From assembly GCA_002395065.1 (NCBI GenBank), contig DGVS01000002.1, positions 51,622 through 115,621 of the forward strand: a stretch of DNA of 64,000 nt. The letters run 5' to 3'. The stretch comes from Caryophanales bacterium UBA4278 (GTDB taxonomy: Bacteria > Bacillota_I > Bacilli_A > RFN20 > CAG-826). The position numbers and the translations under genes were made by a program. The notes under the pieces were generated by a model. It saw nothing but the letters and a program-made list of their open reading frames with translations. It ran no database searches and had not been told where the DNA came from. Of this stretch, positions 25,283-33,715 are shown piece after piece (positions within the stretch are counted from its first letter, which is position 1; each line of letters begins with the position of its first letter).

Positions 25283-26761
25283 ATGAAAAGATTAACAAAA
25301 AAACAAATGTGGATCTTTGCAATTGGTCAGTTAGGCTGGTCTATTCTTGGTGGTATTATTACTGCCTGGTTAGTCGCCTTTTATCTACCAACCAAAGATA
25401 TTAACCACCCAGAATTCTTCTCAGGAACAACAATTGAATTTTATAACATCATTGTTCCGGGATTAGTTATCGGAGGCTTCCTAACAGTTCTTGGACTGAT
25501 TACAGCATTATGCCGTGTTTGGGATGCTGTTAGCGATCCATTAATTGCTAACTTGTCTGATAACTCACGTAACAAAAAAGGACGCCGTATGCCATTCATG
25601 CGCGTTGCCGCAATTCCTTTTTCCGTTGTTACAATTCTCGTATTTATGGCGCCATCCTTATTTACTGGTGGCAAAGAACCAAGTGGATGCAATATTGCTT
25701 GGGTAGCAGTAATGCTTGTTCTCTTCTACACATTCATGACTATTTACTGCACACCATACAATGCGCTTATTTCTGAGTTTGGAAAAACCCAGGAAGACCG
25801 TATGAACATTTCCACATACATTTCCTTAACATATTTTGCCGGAACACTTATTGCTTACACTCCTTTCGTTTTTGCTGGTTTCTTAACCAATGCTGTTGGT
25901 TATTACTGGTCATATGTAATTTGCTTTATTCCACTAGCAGTTATCGCTTGTATTTGTATGTTGATTCCTACATTCAAGCTTAAAGAAACTGACTTTGTTG
26001 AAGCTAAACCAGCAGGAACAAATGCTTTTAAATCTTTGAAAGCCACATTCAAAAACAGAGACTTTAGAACATTCTCCCTTTCCGATATTATGTATTGGGT
26101 TGGATTGACCCTTTTCCAAACAGGTCTTCCATTCTTTGTCAAAGTTAGCATGGGTCTAGATCAATCATGGACAATGTACTTTATGGGTGGAATGACCGTA
26201 CTTAGTGCAGCCTTCTATCCATTTGTTACCAAATTCGTTCTCAAGTTTGGTAAAAAGAAACTTGTTATCGCCGGATTCCTAGGTCTTGCACTTGCATATT
26301 TGATTACATCAATGATTAATGTAATTACTTTTATTCCAGGCATTGTCTATGGCGTAATTATCTGTGTTGTCGCTGCTCTTCCAATGTCGCTGCTCGGAAT
26401 TATTCCTCAATCAATTGTCGCTGACGTTGCGGAAGCAGAAGCAAAAACAACAGGCGAAAACCGTGAAGGCATGTTCTTTGCTGCTCGCACATTCGCAATG
26501 AAGCTTGGTCAATCAATCGCGATGCTTTTATTCACTTCTTTAGCCATTATTGGTTCAACTGCCACTCCAGAAGAATTAAGAACATCAAACGATATTTCTG
26601 CTACACAAACTGGCTTAATGATTGTTGGTTTAGTTGCTGTGGCCTTCTGTGTTGCTGGAGCGGTTATCCTTGTCTTCTACCGTGAAAAGAAGGTCATGAG
26701 CATTATTGCTAAAAAAGAAGACGCCGCCTTTATGAAGGCCATTGAAGAAGAAAAGAAATAA
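25283..26761 (+). CDS. GPH-family sugar:cation symporter (MFS)
   Basis: Twelve-helix carrier of the glycoside-pentoside-hexuronide group (MelB-like). The 492 residues show the N-terminal GQLGWSILGG helix, the ALCRVWDAVSDPLIANLSD motif (about 74-92) with paired Asp residues that in MelB bind the cation and sugar, and RNKKGRRMPFMR after helix 2. Substrate is probably an alpha-galactoside such as melibiose or raffinose, because the next gene is an alpha-galactosidase. The ATG follows AGGAAGGA. First gene of the operon. Confidence 0.9.
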   Translation: MKRLTKKQMWIFAIGQLGWSILGGIITAWLVAFYLPTKDINHPEFFSGTTIEFYNIIVPGLVIGGFLTVLGLITALCRVWDAVSDPLIANLSDNSRNKKGRRMPFMRVAAIPFSVVTILVFMAPSLFTGGKEPSGCNIAWVAVMLVLFYTFMTIYCTPYNALISEFGKTQEDRMNISTYISLTYFAGTLIAYTPFVFAGFLTNAVGYYWSYVICFIPLAVIACICMLIPTFKLKETDFVEAKPAGTNAFKSLKATFKNRDFRTFSLSDIMYWVGLTLFQTGLPFFVKVSMGLDQSWTMYFMGGMTVLSAAFYPFVTKFVLKFGKKKLVIAGFLGLALAYLITSMINVITFIPGIVYGVIICVVAALPMSLLGIIPQSIVADVAEAEAKTTGENREGMFFAARTFAMKLGQSIAMLLFTSLAIIGSTATPEELRTSNDISATQTGLMIVGLVAVAFCVAGAVILVFYREKKVMSIIAKKEDAAFMKAIEEEKK

Positions 26762-26763
26762 TA

Positions 26764-28374
26764 ATGGAAATCATTTATTCCAAAAATGGACATCGTCTAA
26801 GTTCTAATAAATGGAACAAAGATATTGATGTCTATACTCTTCAAGTTGGTCACAGAACCACCGTTAAAGTTCGGGCGAATACGGATGTGTCTCTTTTGCT
26901 TGCAAAAGAAACCATTCCTTTCCACGTGAACTTTTCGGATACATACTTTTTAAATGGTTACCAATCTTGGACAGATACGAAAGAATTTAAACTCAAAGAA
27001 AGACTTCGTAATATTAAGAAATCCCCACATATCATCTCCAAGATGTTTGCGATGGAGATGTATGGGGATTCCACCTTTTATAAGTACTCCATCCGTAAAT
27101 CACATGGATATGATGTCTTTTATGCACGTGGTAAAGACGAGTGTTTCCTCTTTAATTTAAATTATCGAAACACTTATCTATTAATTGAACTCATCAAAGA
27201 TAACCACGACTTACATCTATCTAGTGATCTAAGTGGAATCACTTTAACAGCCGGACAAGAATTCACTGTCTTTGATTATTGTTTCTATAAAGACAATAAA
27301 GAAGGATTTGAAGGTTTTGGTGAATATTATCCAAAAGTCTCCCATCCAAAATTATTTGGATATTCGAGTTGGTATAACTATTATCAAAACATCAATGAAG
27401 ACATTATTCTAAGAGACCTAGAGGCTCTTGATAATCGATTCGATGTTTTCCAGATTGATGATGGATATGAAACTTTCGTCGGAGACTGGTTAGATGTGGA
27501 TGAAAAGAAGTTTCCAAATGGCTTAAAACCAATCGTGGAGAAAATCCATAAGAAAGGTTATAAAGCTGGTATTTGGCTAGCTCCATTTGTTGCCGAAACA
27601 AAATCCAAACTCTATCAAGAACATCCAGAATTCTTTAAAAGGAATAATGGTAAACCAATTAAGGCCGGTGGAAACTGGTCCGGTTTCTACGCTCTTGATT
27701 TAGAAAAAGAAGAAGTAAAAGACTACATCAGAAAATGTTTAACCCATTATATGAATCTAGGCTTTGACTTCTTTAAACTTGATTTCCTTTATGCTGCGGG
27801 ATTAGGCGAGCATCAAGGTCAAACAAGAGCCCAAGCCCAGTTTGAAGCCTATAACTTCTTAAGAGAAGTCTTAAAAGATAAGATCATTCTTGGTTGTGGA
27901 GCCAATATCATCTCTTCTTATACGAACTTTGATTATCTTCGTATTGGACCAGATGTCTCCCTCATCTTCGATGATGTGAGATACATGCGTCTATTCCACC
28001 GCGAACGTATTTCAACAAAAGTAACCTTACAAAATACCATCTATCGTTACTTCTTTAGTGATCATCTCTTCGGAAATGACCCAGATGTCTTCCTTCTTAG
28101 AGATGAAAACATTCATTTATCATTTGAACAAAGAAGAGCTTTAACCACGATTAACGCCATCTTTGGTTCACTTCTCATGACAAGTGACGATATCGCCACA
28201 TATCATGAGAAACAAAAAGAAGTTCTTAATCACGCGTTAGATTTATTTAAAAACGCCAGATTAAAGAACTTTGAAAGACGTGGAAATAAAATCCATGTTG
28301 ATTATTATCTAAATGGTGAGGTACATTCCTTTGATTACCACACCAAGAAAGGAGTTCTCCTCAATGAACGATAA
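26764..28374 (+). CDS. Alpha-galactosidase, GH36 family, cytoplasmic
   Basis: Retaining glycosidase that removes terminal alpha-galactose from the imported sugar. In the 536 residues the (beta/alpha)8 domain begins near residue 195. The nucleophile is D340 in FFKLDFLYAA, the likely acid/base is D397 in RIGPDVSLIFDD, and FQIDDGYETFVGDW (about 234-247) is the usual substrate-binding strand. There is no signal peptide. It is shorter than the 700-residue GH36 enzymes, closer to the compact GH36 form. It starts two bases after the transporter stop. Confidence 0.9.
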   Translation: MEIIYSKNGHRLSSNKWNKDIDVYTLQVGHRTTVKVRANTDVSLLLAKETIPFHVNFSDTYFLNGYQSWTDTKEFKLKERLRNIKKSPHIISKMFAMEMYGDSTFYKYSIRKSHGYDVFYARGKDECFLFNLNYRNTYLLIELIKDNHDLHLSSDLSGITLTAGQEFTVFDYCFYKDNKEGFEGFGEYYPKVSHPKLFGYSSWYNYYQNINEDIILRDLEALDNRFDVFQIDDGYETFVGDWLDVDEKKFPNGLKPIVEKIHKKGYKAGIWLAPFVAETKSKLYQEHPEFFKRNNGKPIKAGGNWSGFYALDLEKEEVKDYIRKCLTHYMNLGFDFFKLDFLYAAGLGEHQGQTRAQAQFEAYNFLREVLKDKIILGCGANIISSYTNFDYLRIGPDVSLIFDDVRYMRLFHRERISTKVTLQNTIYRYFFSDHLFGNDPDVFLLRDENIHLSFEQRRALTTINAIFGSLLMTSDDIATYHEKQKEVLNHALDLFKNARLKNFERRGNKIHVDYYLNGEVHSFDYHTKKGVLLNER

Positions 28375-29800
28375 AACATCTGTTATTTTTGGTAACGAAA
28401 TGTCCAAGAAAACAATTAAAGGAGCTGAGAAAAGTAAACGCAAATTTATCAAAGAATTTGGTGATGATTCGAAAGCTGATTATAAGATTAGTTTTGTAGA
28501 CATTCCAACACTTGATTTTCTTGGTGCAAAAAGTATTGTTTTTGGTGAAAATAACCAGCAATTTTCGGGTAAACCAGTTATTGTTGGGAATATTCGCATG
28601 GGCTTTGGACACTACCGAATTTCCATCGCAATGGCTTCCGCTGCCCGTGCTTTAGGATACACTCCTTACTGGTTAGATTTAGCCTCTTTTGATGCTACTG
28701 GAAGCAAGATGATTCGTAAACAAAATGATATGTATTCATTAGCGTCCAGAATCTCTCAAAAATCGAAGTTATTTAACAAACTTGTTTGGGAACCTCTTAA
28801 CTCGGAAGGATTTAAGAAAATCTCATACAACGCCAAAGATCAAAAGAATTCGGAACTTTTAGTTCCTATCTTTAAACACATTGATAAAGATATTCCTTAT
28901 ATTGCTACTCACGTTTGGCCAGCACAAGGAGCAATCCATGCTGGAATGACTCATGTTGTTAATGCTATTCCAGATAACTGGCCGATGGGTTTACATCTTT
29001 CTGAAGGCGCCATCCACACTGTTCAAACTCCATTTGCTTATTTTGGATACAAAACTTTACGTGGTTTTGATAAGAAACCATTAAATGGTATCCCAGAAGA
29101 CCAATTAAAGATGGTTGGATGCTTTATTGACCACGAATTACTGGTGAATTTAGAGAAAGATAACGAGAAAAGACGTGCTCGTGTAAAAGATGAAAAACCA
29201 TTAAGAATTCTGATGACTGTCGGAGGTGCTGGAGCAGGATTTGATATGTATCTAGCGATGGTCAAACACCTCATTCCACTTGTCAAAGAAAAGAAAGTGG
29301 CTCTCTTTATTAACTTTGGAGACCACCGTACAGTCTATGACAAGATGGTCAAAAAATTAGGTTCTATTGAATCGCATAATTTCTTTAACGAATATGAAAA
29401 ACTCCAGCAATTCGCCAAAGAAATTAAAGATGGAGACTGTGAAGGCATCTACTGCATCTATAATCAAAACATCTTTGAAGCAGTCTACTCAACAAACTTA
29501 CTCATGCCGGTTTCTGACTTATTAGTCACTAAACCAAGTGAGTTAGCATATTATCCAATTCCAAAACTCTTTATGCGCCACATCGGTGGACATGAAGTTT
29601 ATGGAGCCGTTAATGGACAAGAAAATGGAGACTCCACTCCAGAATGTCCAACAAAGAAAGAAGTCTGTGAGATGCTCGACCGAGTCATCTCTGACAAAGA
29701 CTTAATTCCACATCTATGCGACAGAATTGACTATTTAAAAAAGATTGGTCATTACGATGGCGCATATGAATGTGTAAAACTTGCAGTTAAAGGTCATTAA
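28364..29800 (+). CDS. Conserved unknown protein of the galactoside operon, GT-B-like
   Basis: Not firmly recognised. Start is the ATG at 28364 (11-base overlap with the GH36 gene) after AAGAAAGGAG; the product is 478 residues, cytoplasmic. Features resembling GT-B glycosyltransferases of the MGDG-synthase/MurG type are a glycine-rich NIRMGFGHYRISIAMASAA near residue 75, an ILMTVGGAGAGFDMYLAM strand-loop near 283 (quoted to 18), and VTKPSELAYYPIPKLFM near 390, where such enzymes have a donor-binding KPG/E motif. The position between alpha-galactosidase and galactokinase suggests a role with galactose or its glycans. A glycosyltransferase or an epimerase-like sugar-phosphate enzyme are both possible. 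Confidence 0.55.
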   Translation: MNDKTSVIFGNEMSKKTIKGAEKSKRKFIKEFGDDSKADYKISFVDIPTLDFLGAKSIVFGENNQQFSGKPVIVGNIRMGFGHYRISIAMASAARALGYTPYWLDLASFDATGSKMIRKQNDMYSLASRISQKSKLFNKLVWEPLNSEGFKKISYNAKDQKNSELLVPIFKHIDKDIPYIATHVWPAQGAIHAGMTHVVNAIPDNWPMGLHLSEGAIHTVQTPFAYFGYKTLRGFDKKPLNGIPEDQLKMVGCFIDHELLVNLEKDNEKRRARVKDEKPLRILMTVGGAGAGFDMYLAMVKHLIPLVKEKKVALFINFGDHRTVYDKMVKKLGSIESHNFFNEYEKLQQFAKEIKDGDCEGIYCIYNQNIFEAVYSTNLLMPVSDLLVTKPSELAYYPIPKLFMRHIGGHEVYGAVNGQENGDSTPECPTKKEVCEMLDRVISDKDLIPHLCDRIDYLKKIGHYDGAYECVKLAVKGH

Positions 29801-29809
29801 TATTCAGCT

Positions 29810-30964
29810 ATGAATATCGAAGAATCATTTCTTAAATATTTTGGATGCGCTCCTTTAGGAGTTTATCGTGCACCAGCACGTATAAACCTTATTGGAGAGC
29901 ATCTTGATTATAATGGAGGCACTGTTTTACCAGCAGCGATTTCTTTATATATCTCCGCCGCCGTCTCTATTAGAGATGATTCGAAGATTAAAGTGTATTC
30001 ACTTAACACCAATAATGGTTTTGAGGTGGATCTAGAAGAAATTAAGAAAGACTCCAAATACGAATGGGCTAACTACGTCTTTGGAGTCTTTTATATTCTT
30101 CTCCGTGATGGATATAAGATACCTAAAGGTCTTAATATCTTAATTAGTAGTGAGATTCCTTTAGGTTCGGGATTATCTTCTAGCGCAGCCCTTCTTGTCT
30201 TAATCACCCATTTAACAAGCGAAATATTTAAGTTAGGTCTTTTACCTATCGATGTCGTAAAAGTCGCTAAAAAGGTCGAAAACGACTATCTAGGGCTTAA
30301 ATCTGGGATTATGGACCAGGCTTCGATTGCTCTTGCAAAAGAAAACTGCTGTTTATTGCTTAACTGTGACAAATTAGAATACAAACATATTCCTTTAGAC
30401 TTAGGTGACTACACGTTCGTTGTTTTGAAAACAAATGTTCCTAGATCTTTAGTTTCATCTAAATACAACGAACGTGTGGAAGAATGTCAAAAAGGATTAA
30501 GTGTTTTAAAAAAACATTTTGATATAAATAACTTATGTGAAATAGAAGTCTCTAAATTAGACAAGATTAGAGAGCTTATTTCAGATGACGTTATTTATTC
30601 TCGTGTAAAACACGTTATCACTGAACAAAACCGTGTATATGAGTTTACGAAAGCTCTTGAAAAGAAAGATATCTCTAAATTAGGTGAACTCTTAAATGAA
30701 TCGCATCTCTCTTTAAAAGAAGATTATGAAGTTAGTGGACGGTATTTAGATGCGATTCAAGAAGCTGCTCTTAATGCGGGTGCTATTGGCGCACGCATGA
30801 CCGGCGCAGGTTTTGGAGGTTGTGCGATTGCCCTAATTAAAAAAGACTTCTTCAATGAGTTTAAAGAAAGAGTCTTAAGCGATTATTATAATAAAACCGG
30901 ATTACACGCTGATGTAGTTGAAGTTAACATAACTTCTGGTCCAGAGTTACTCCGCAAAAGATAA
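29810..30964 (+). CDS. galK: Galactokinase
   Basis: GHMP kinase that phosphorylates galactose released by the upstream alpha-galactosidase. In the 384 residues: the galactokinase signature ARINLIGEHLDYNGG (about 22-36), the ATP-binding LGSGLSSSAAL (about 116-126), and GARMTGAGFGGC (about 328-339). The catalytic Asp lies in the GIMDQ motif. The ribosome site is weak. No galT or galE follows; instead the 3' end overlaps the convergent antitoxin gene by 18 bases, with no terminator visible. Confidence 0.95.
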   Translation: MNIEESFLKYFGCAPLGVYRAPARINLIGEHLDYNGGTVLPAAISLYISAAVSIRDDSKIKVYSLNTNNGFEVDLEEIKKDSKYEWANYVFGVFYILLRDGYKIPKGLNILISSEIPLGSGLSSSAALLVLITHLTSEIFKLGLLPIDVVKVAKKVENDYLGLKSGIMDQASIALAKENCCLLLNCDKLEYKHIPLDLGDYTFVVLKTNVPRSLVSSKYNERVEECQKGLSVLKKHFDINNLCEIEVSKLDKIRELISDDVIYSRVKHVITEQNRVYEFTKALEKKDISKLGELLNESHLSLKEDYEVSGRYLDAIQEAALNAGAIGARMTGAGFGGCAIALIKKDFFNEFKERVLSDYYNKTGLHADVVEVNITSGPELLRKR

Positions 30965-31396
30965 CTTATTTAAATATTTCGCCATCGCATAGAAGATTTG
31001 GTCGTTATCAACAAGACGAATCATATTGTCGATGGCTTTTGTTTGAATTGCACCATTTTCATATCGGGCGATGTCTTTTAAACCAATATCAAGAAACTTC
31101 GCCATCTTCTCTTGGCTCCAACCACGTTTTTTGCGAATGTTAATGATTTCTTGTGTGGTTAAAAAACCATTTTTCTTTTTATATGTGTCAAAAGTTAATT
31201 TGGCATTCAAGTTTTGTAGATCCATATTTGTTAATATTTCGCCATCTTTTTTTGAAATCAATTCAAAAATTTTGACATCGAGGTATTGTCCTAAAACATT
31301 TGTCCGATGAACGATCTCGGTAATAACTCCTTCTTCCATTGAATCTTTGTATGGATTGAATCCAATTAGAATATCTCCTGCTTTAATCTTTTTCAT
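30947..31396 (-). CDS. MqsA-like HTH antitoxin
   Basis: Partner of the MqsR-like toxin encoded just upstream. Of the 149 residues the C-terminal half (about 80-130) is a helix-turn-helix of the XRE/MqsA type: LTTQEIINIRKKRGWSQEKM, then a recognition helix and the RYENGAIQTKAIDNMIRLV end that is typical of MqsA-class antitoxins. The N-terminal half is different from E. coli MqsA: it lacks the zinc-binding CxxC pairs and looks like a small beta domain (KAGDILIGFNPYK). It overlaps the toxin gene by 14 bases and converges on galK. Confidence 0.75.
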   Translation of the reverse strand: MKKIKAGDILIGFNPYKDSMEEGVITEIVHRTNVLGQYLDVKIFELISKKDGEILTNMDLQNLNAKLTFDTYKKKNGFLTTQEIINIRKKRGWSQEKMAKFLDIGLKDIARYENGAIQTKAIDNMIRLVDNDQIFYAMAKYLNKLSFAE

Positions 31397-31724
31397 TTTT
31401 TTCTACCTCATCTTCGTGAAAACTAATAACTTTGATACATTTTAGGCGATCAACAACTGCTAGTTTAATATAACAATATCGTCCCGCAAATATCGCTTTA
31501 AATACATATAAATAATTATTTGGATAATCACGATCCCTGATTAATGAATGAACACAATCTTCTTCTGTTAATTCATTTCTAATAAATTCAGCGGCATCAA
31601 TCGGTAACTTACTTACGCTGTTTAAGAAATCTTGGTTTTTAAAATCTCTCCTTTTGACAATGTATATATTGTACTTATGAAACAATCTGATAACTTCTTC
31701 GATACTATAAGGAATGGAACTCAT
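31383..31724 (-). CDS. MqsR-like mRNA interferase toxin
   Basis: Type II toxin of the MqsR family (RelE fold). The start at 31722-31724 is chosen because an AGGAAGGAG ribosome site lies directly upstream; a 22-codon in-frame extension covers the promoter and operator. The 113 residues match MqsR in order: IEEVIRLFHKY, the RRDFKNQDFL linker, LTEEDCVHSLIRDRDYPNNYLYVF (quoted to LTEEDCVHSLIRDRDYP), and the closing YIKLAVVDRLKCIKVISFHEDE strand pair. Toxin-before-antitoxin order is the mqsRA arrangement. Confidence 0.75.
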   Translation of the reverse strand: MSSIPYSIEEVIRLFHKYNIYIVKRRDFKNQDFLNSVSKLPIDAAEFIRNELTEEDCVHSLIRDRDYPNNYLYVFKAIFAGRYCYIKLAVVDRLKCIKVISFHEDEVEKNEKD

Positions 31725-31744
31725 CTTTAAACTCCTTCCTAATC

Positions 31745-31758
31745 GTATCAATTGATAC
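31745..31758. promoter_or_regulatory. Palindromic operator of the MqsRA-like pair
   Basis: GTATCAATTGATAC is a perfect 14-base palindrome just upstream of the toxin ribosome site and just downstream of a TAAAAT -10 box on the minus strand, so a bound antitoxin dimer would cover the transcription start. This is the classic autoregulation layout. Confidence 0.75.
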
Positions 31759-31915
31759 AATTTTAACACATTTGTTATTAGCTGCAACATTTAGATATTT
31801 GTTTTGGTTCACTGTCAATCTCCTTTCAAAAACAAATGAAGAGAAAAATCCCCTCTACTATTCTTTATTCGTAAAAAATGAGTAAAAGTGTTCAAAAAAG
31901 TTTTTGTAAAGAAAA

Positions 31916-31934
31916 GCCGACCTAAGGGTCGGCA
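31916..31934. terminator. GC-rich hairpin between the toxin-antitoxin and surface-protein regions
   Basis: GCCGACC pairs with GGTCGGC around a four- to five-base loop. On the minus strand TTTTCTTT follows, so it would terminate leftward transcripts coming from the surface-gene side. Confidence 0.6.
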
Positions 31935-31962
31935 AAATATTGAATATTTATTGATATAAAAG

Positions 31963-32046
31963 TAATGTTTTGCTTTAATGCTATCTGCGCACCAATTGGT
32001 AGCTCGATCTACCCGGTGTAAAGTCCGTCTATACGGGCTTTTTCTT
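31963..32046 (+). ncRNA. Candidate small RNA with intrinsic terminator
   Basis: No ORF. A promoter-like TTGAAT (31940-31945) and TAATGT (31963-31968) precede a compact structure: CACC...GGTG (31990-31993 with 32014-32018) encloses a perfect GGTAG-CTCGAT-CTACC hairpin (31998-32013). It is followed by a strong rho-independent terminator on the plus strand (AGTCCGT-CTAT-ACGGGCT plus TTTTTCTTTT, 32022-32046). No known RNA family is recognised. Confidence 0.4.
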
Positions 32047-32049
32047 TTA

Positions 32050-32076
32050 TAAAAAAGATCCTCGTTATGAAGACCT
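32050..32076 (-). terminator. Terminator after the 535-residue surface protein gene
   Basis: AGGTCTTC pairs with GAGGATCT (eight pairs, two of them G-U) around ATAAC and runs into six Ts on the minus strand, about 20 bases past the stop codon. Confidence 0.65.
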
Positions 32077-32096
32077 CTTATTAATAAGTAAATTGA

Positions 32097-33704
32097 TTAG
32101 GATGCTAATGTGAATGTAAATGTGTCATAGACAGCATAGCTTTGGCTCTTATCGTAAACATTAATAGATAAAGATGTCTTTGCAAGATTCATAACACCAC
32201 TGTTATTTTTGAAGTCGACAGTAAACCCACTATCTATTGGACGATCGTATCCATATCCTGACCAGGCCGATTCAGCATTTTTCTCTGCGCCATCAAGCAA
32301 GAAATAATAACCACTATAACCAGAATGTTTAGGTGTTCGATCAGCATCGCGTGACATTTCGATGGCAATTGCTGTTCCATCATTAATTGCTGTATATAAG
32401 AAATACATATCACAAGAATACGTACCCTGATAATTGGTTCTTTCGTTATGCCATGTTGCTGTTCCATCAGAATTGAATTCGATATACATGTTTGGCCAAG
32501 ATGGATAATTATTTCCTGAATGAGTTCTTGATGAATAATTATACTTTCCAGATAAAGTGACTTCTGAAGGCTCTGGTGTGTCATTAGTAATAGTAATTCC
32601 ATATGATGTTGTCCTATTGACACCACCTTCAGTATATGAAACTGTAACAGTTTGATTTCCTGCTGTTGACATATCATAACCACTAAATGTGGCACTTTCT
32701 GTAACATTCGCAGATGAGGAGTCACTATAGTGACCTGTGACTGTTCCACCGAATGCAAATGTATCGCCAACAGAGAATTCGGTTGTGTATCCACTAACAG
32801 AAATTGATGATAATGTTACAGCTGTTGATTGTGTTACCAAACAAATCTCAATGTTATGAGATGGCATTGTGAATGAAATAACACCAGCAGATTCTGAATA
32901 ATCACTGATGTATTCGGTGACTTCATAACTGCCTAAATATTCATATCCACTTAAAGCAACAGGCGTAATTTCAACTGTGCTTCCTTCTTCGGCTTTAGAA
33001 ACTAATGAAGATTCATCAATTCCCTCTAATGGAACTAAATCATATCCATCTTGACTGTAGTAGGAAATTGAATATTCATCAACAACCGGTTCATCGCCTC
33101 CACCAGGTTCACAACTATAGTTGATAGTAACACTCTTAATATCAACAGAATACGTGGTACTATTTGGTTTAATTGCTAAATAATGTGCTCCTGAAACTTC
33201 TGTTGTGATGGTATATGTTTCTTCTGCGTTACTAACGGTTTGTGTTTTTACTGCAGAACCACTGGCTGTGCTATCAGTATAAACAGCAAACGATGCTCCG
33301 CTTTGGCTTGTTGAAGCTGTTGTAATTAAAACGGACGTAATGCTTTGGAATTGGAATAATGTTGTTGATGCTTCTTGAGAGACAAACCAAATTCCGAATT
33401 CTTGATAATCACTCTTCTTAGAAGAGAAAACATAATCATTAGATGCGTTATATTGTCCATAGGTATACATGACCAAATCCATTCCGCCATTAGTTTTGGA
33501 ATGGTATGAGATGCGGTTATTTTGATGTTTTGTTTTTTGACTGCTTGTGTTCCAAGTAATGCTTCCATTAACGACTTCGCCTTGACCACGGACGCTATAG
33601 AGGTCCATTCCATTGGAGGCGAAAACAACCGCCATTACCACAGCCATTGTTGTGGTTGTTAGTGCGGCTAATAATGTAACTTTCTTTCTGTGCATAATAT
33701 TCAT
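32097..33704 (-). CDS. Exported protein with bacterial Ig-like domain
   Basis: Secreted protein of unknown role. The 535 residues begin with a Sec signal peptide (RKK then a hydrophobic stretch to about residue 30, cut near FASNG). A Ser/Thr-rich beta domain follows, then a beta-sandwich of the bacterial Ig-like type (about 305-385; SSISVSGYTTEFSVGDTF, with AGNQTVTVSYTEGG). No cell-wall anchor, transmembrane tail or lipobox is seen, so it is released or held by its partner. It begins 12 bases after the upstream lipoprotein gene with a perfect AAGGAGG and is cotranscribed with it. Confidence 0.75.
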   Translation of the reverse strand: MNIMHRKKVTLLAALTTTTMAVVMAVVFASNGMDLYSVRGQGEVVNGSITWNTSSQKTKHQNNRISYHSKTNGGMDLVMYTYGQYNASNDYVFSSKKSDYQEFGIWFVSQEASTTLFQFQSITSVLITTASTSQSGASFAVYTDSTASGSAVKTQTVSNAEETYTITTEVSGAHYLAIKPNSTTYSVDIKSVTINYSCEPGGGDEPVVDEYSISYYSQDGYDLVPLEGIDESSLVSKAEEGSTVEITPVALSGYEYLGSYEVTEYISDYSESAGVISFTMPSHNIEICLVTQSTAVTLSSISVSGYTTEFSVGDTFAFGGTVTGHYSDSSSANVTESATFSGYDMSTAGNQTVTVSYTEGGVNRTTSYGITITNDTPEPSEVTLSGKYNYSSRTHSGNNYPSWPNMYIEFNSDGTATWHNERTNYQGTYSCDMYFLYTAINDGTAIAIEMSRDADRTPKHSGYSGYYFLLDGAEKNAESAWSGYGYDRPIDSGFTVDFKNNSGVMNLAKTSLSINVYDKSQSYAVYDTFTFTLAS

Positions 33705-33715
33705 TTGAACCTCCT

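Noticed and set aside
31725..31790. Upstream ATG for the MqsR-like toxin
   Set aside because: The extension would translate through the palindromic operator and the -10 region; the ATG at 31722-31724 has a good ribosome site.
31981..32046. tRNA gene near the GGTAG hairpin
   Set aside because: No complete cloverleaf, T-loop TTCGA or acceptor stem can be drawn; the structure is two hairpins and a terminator.
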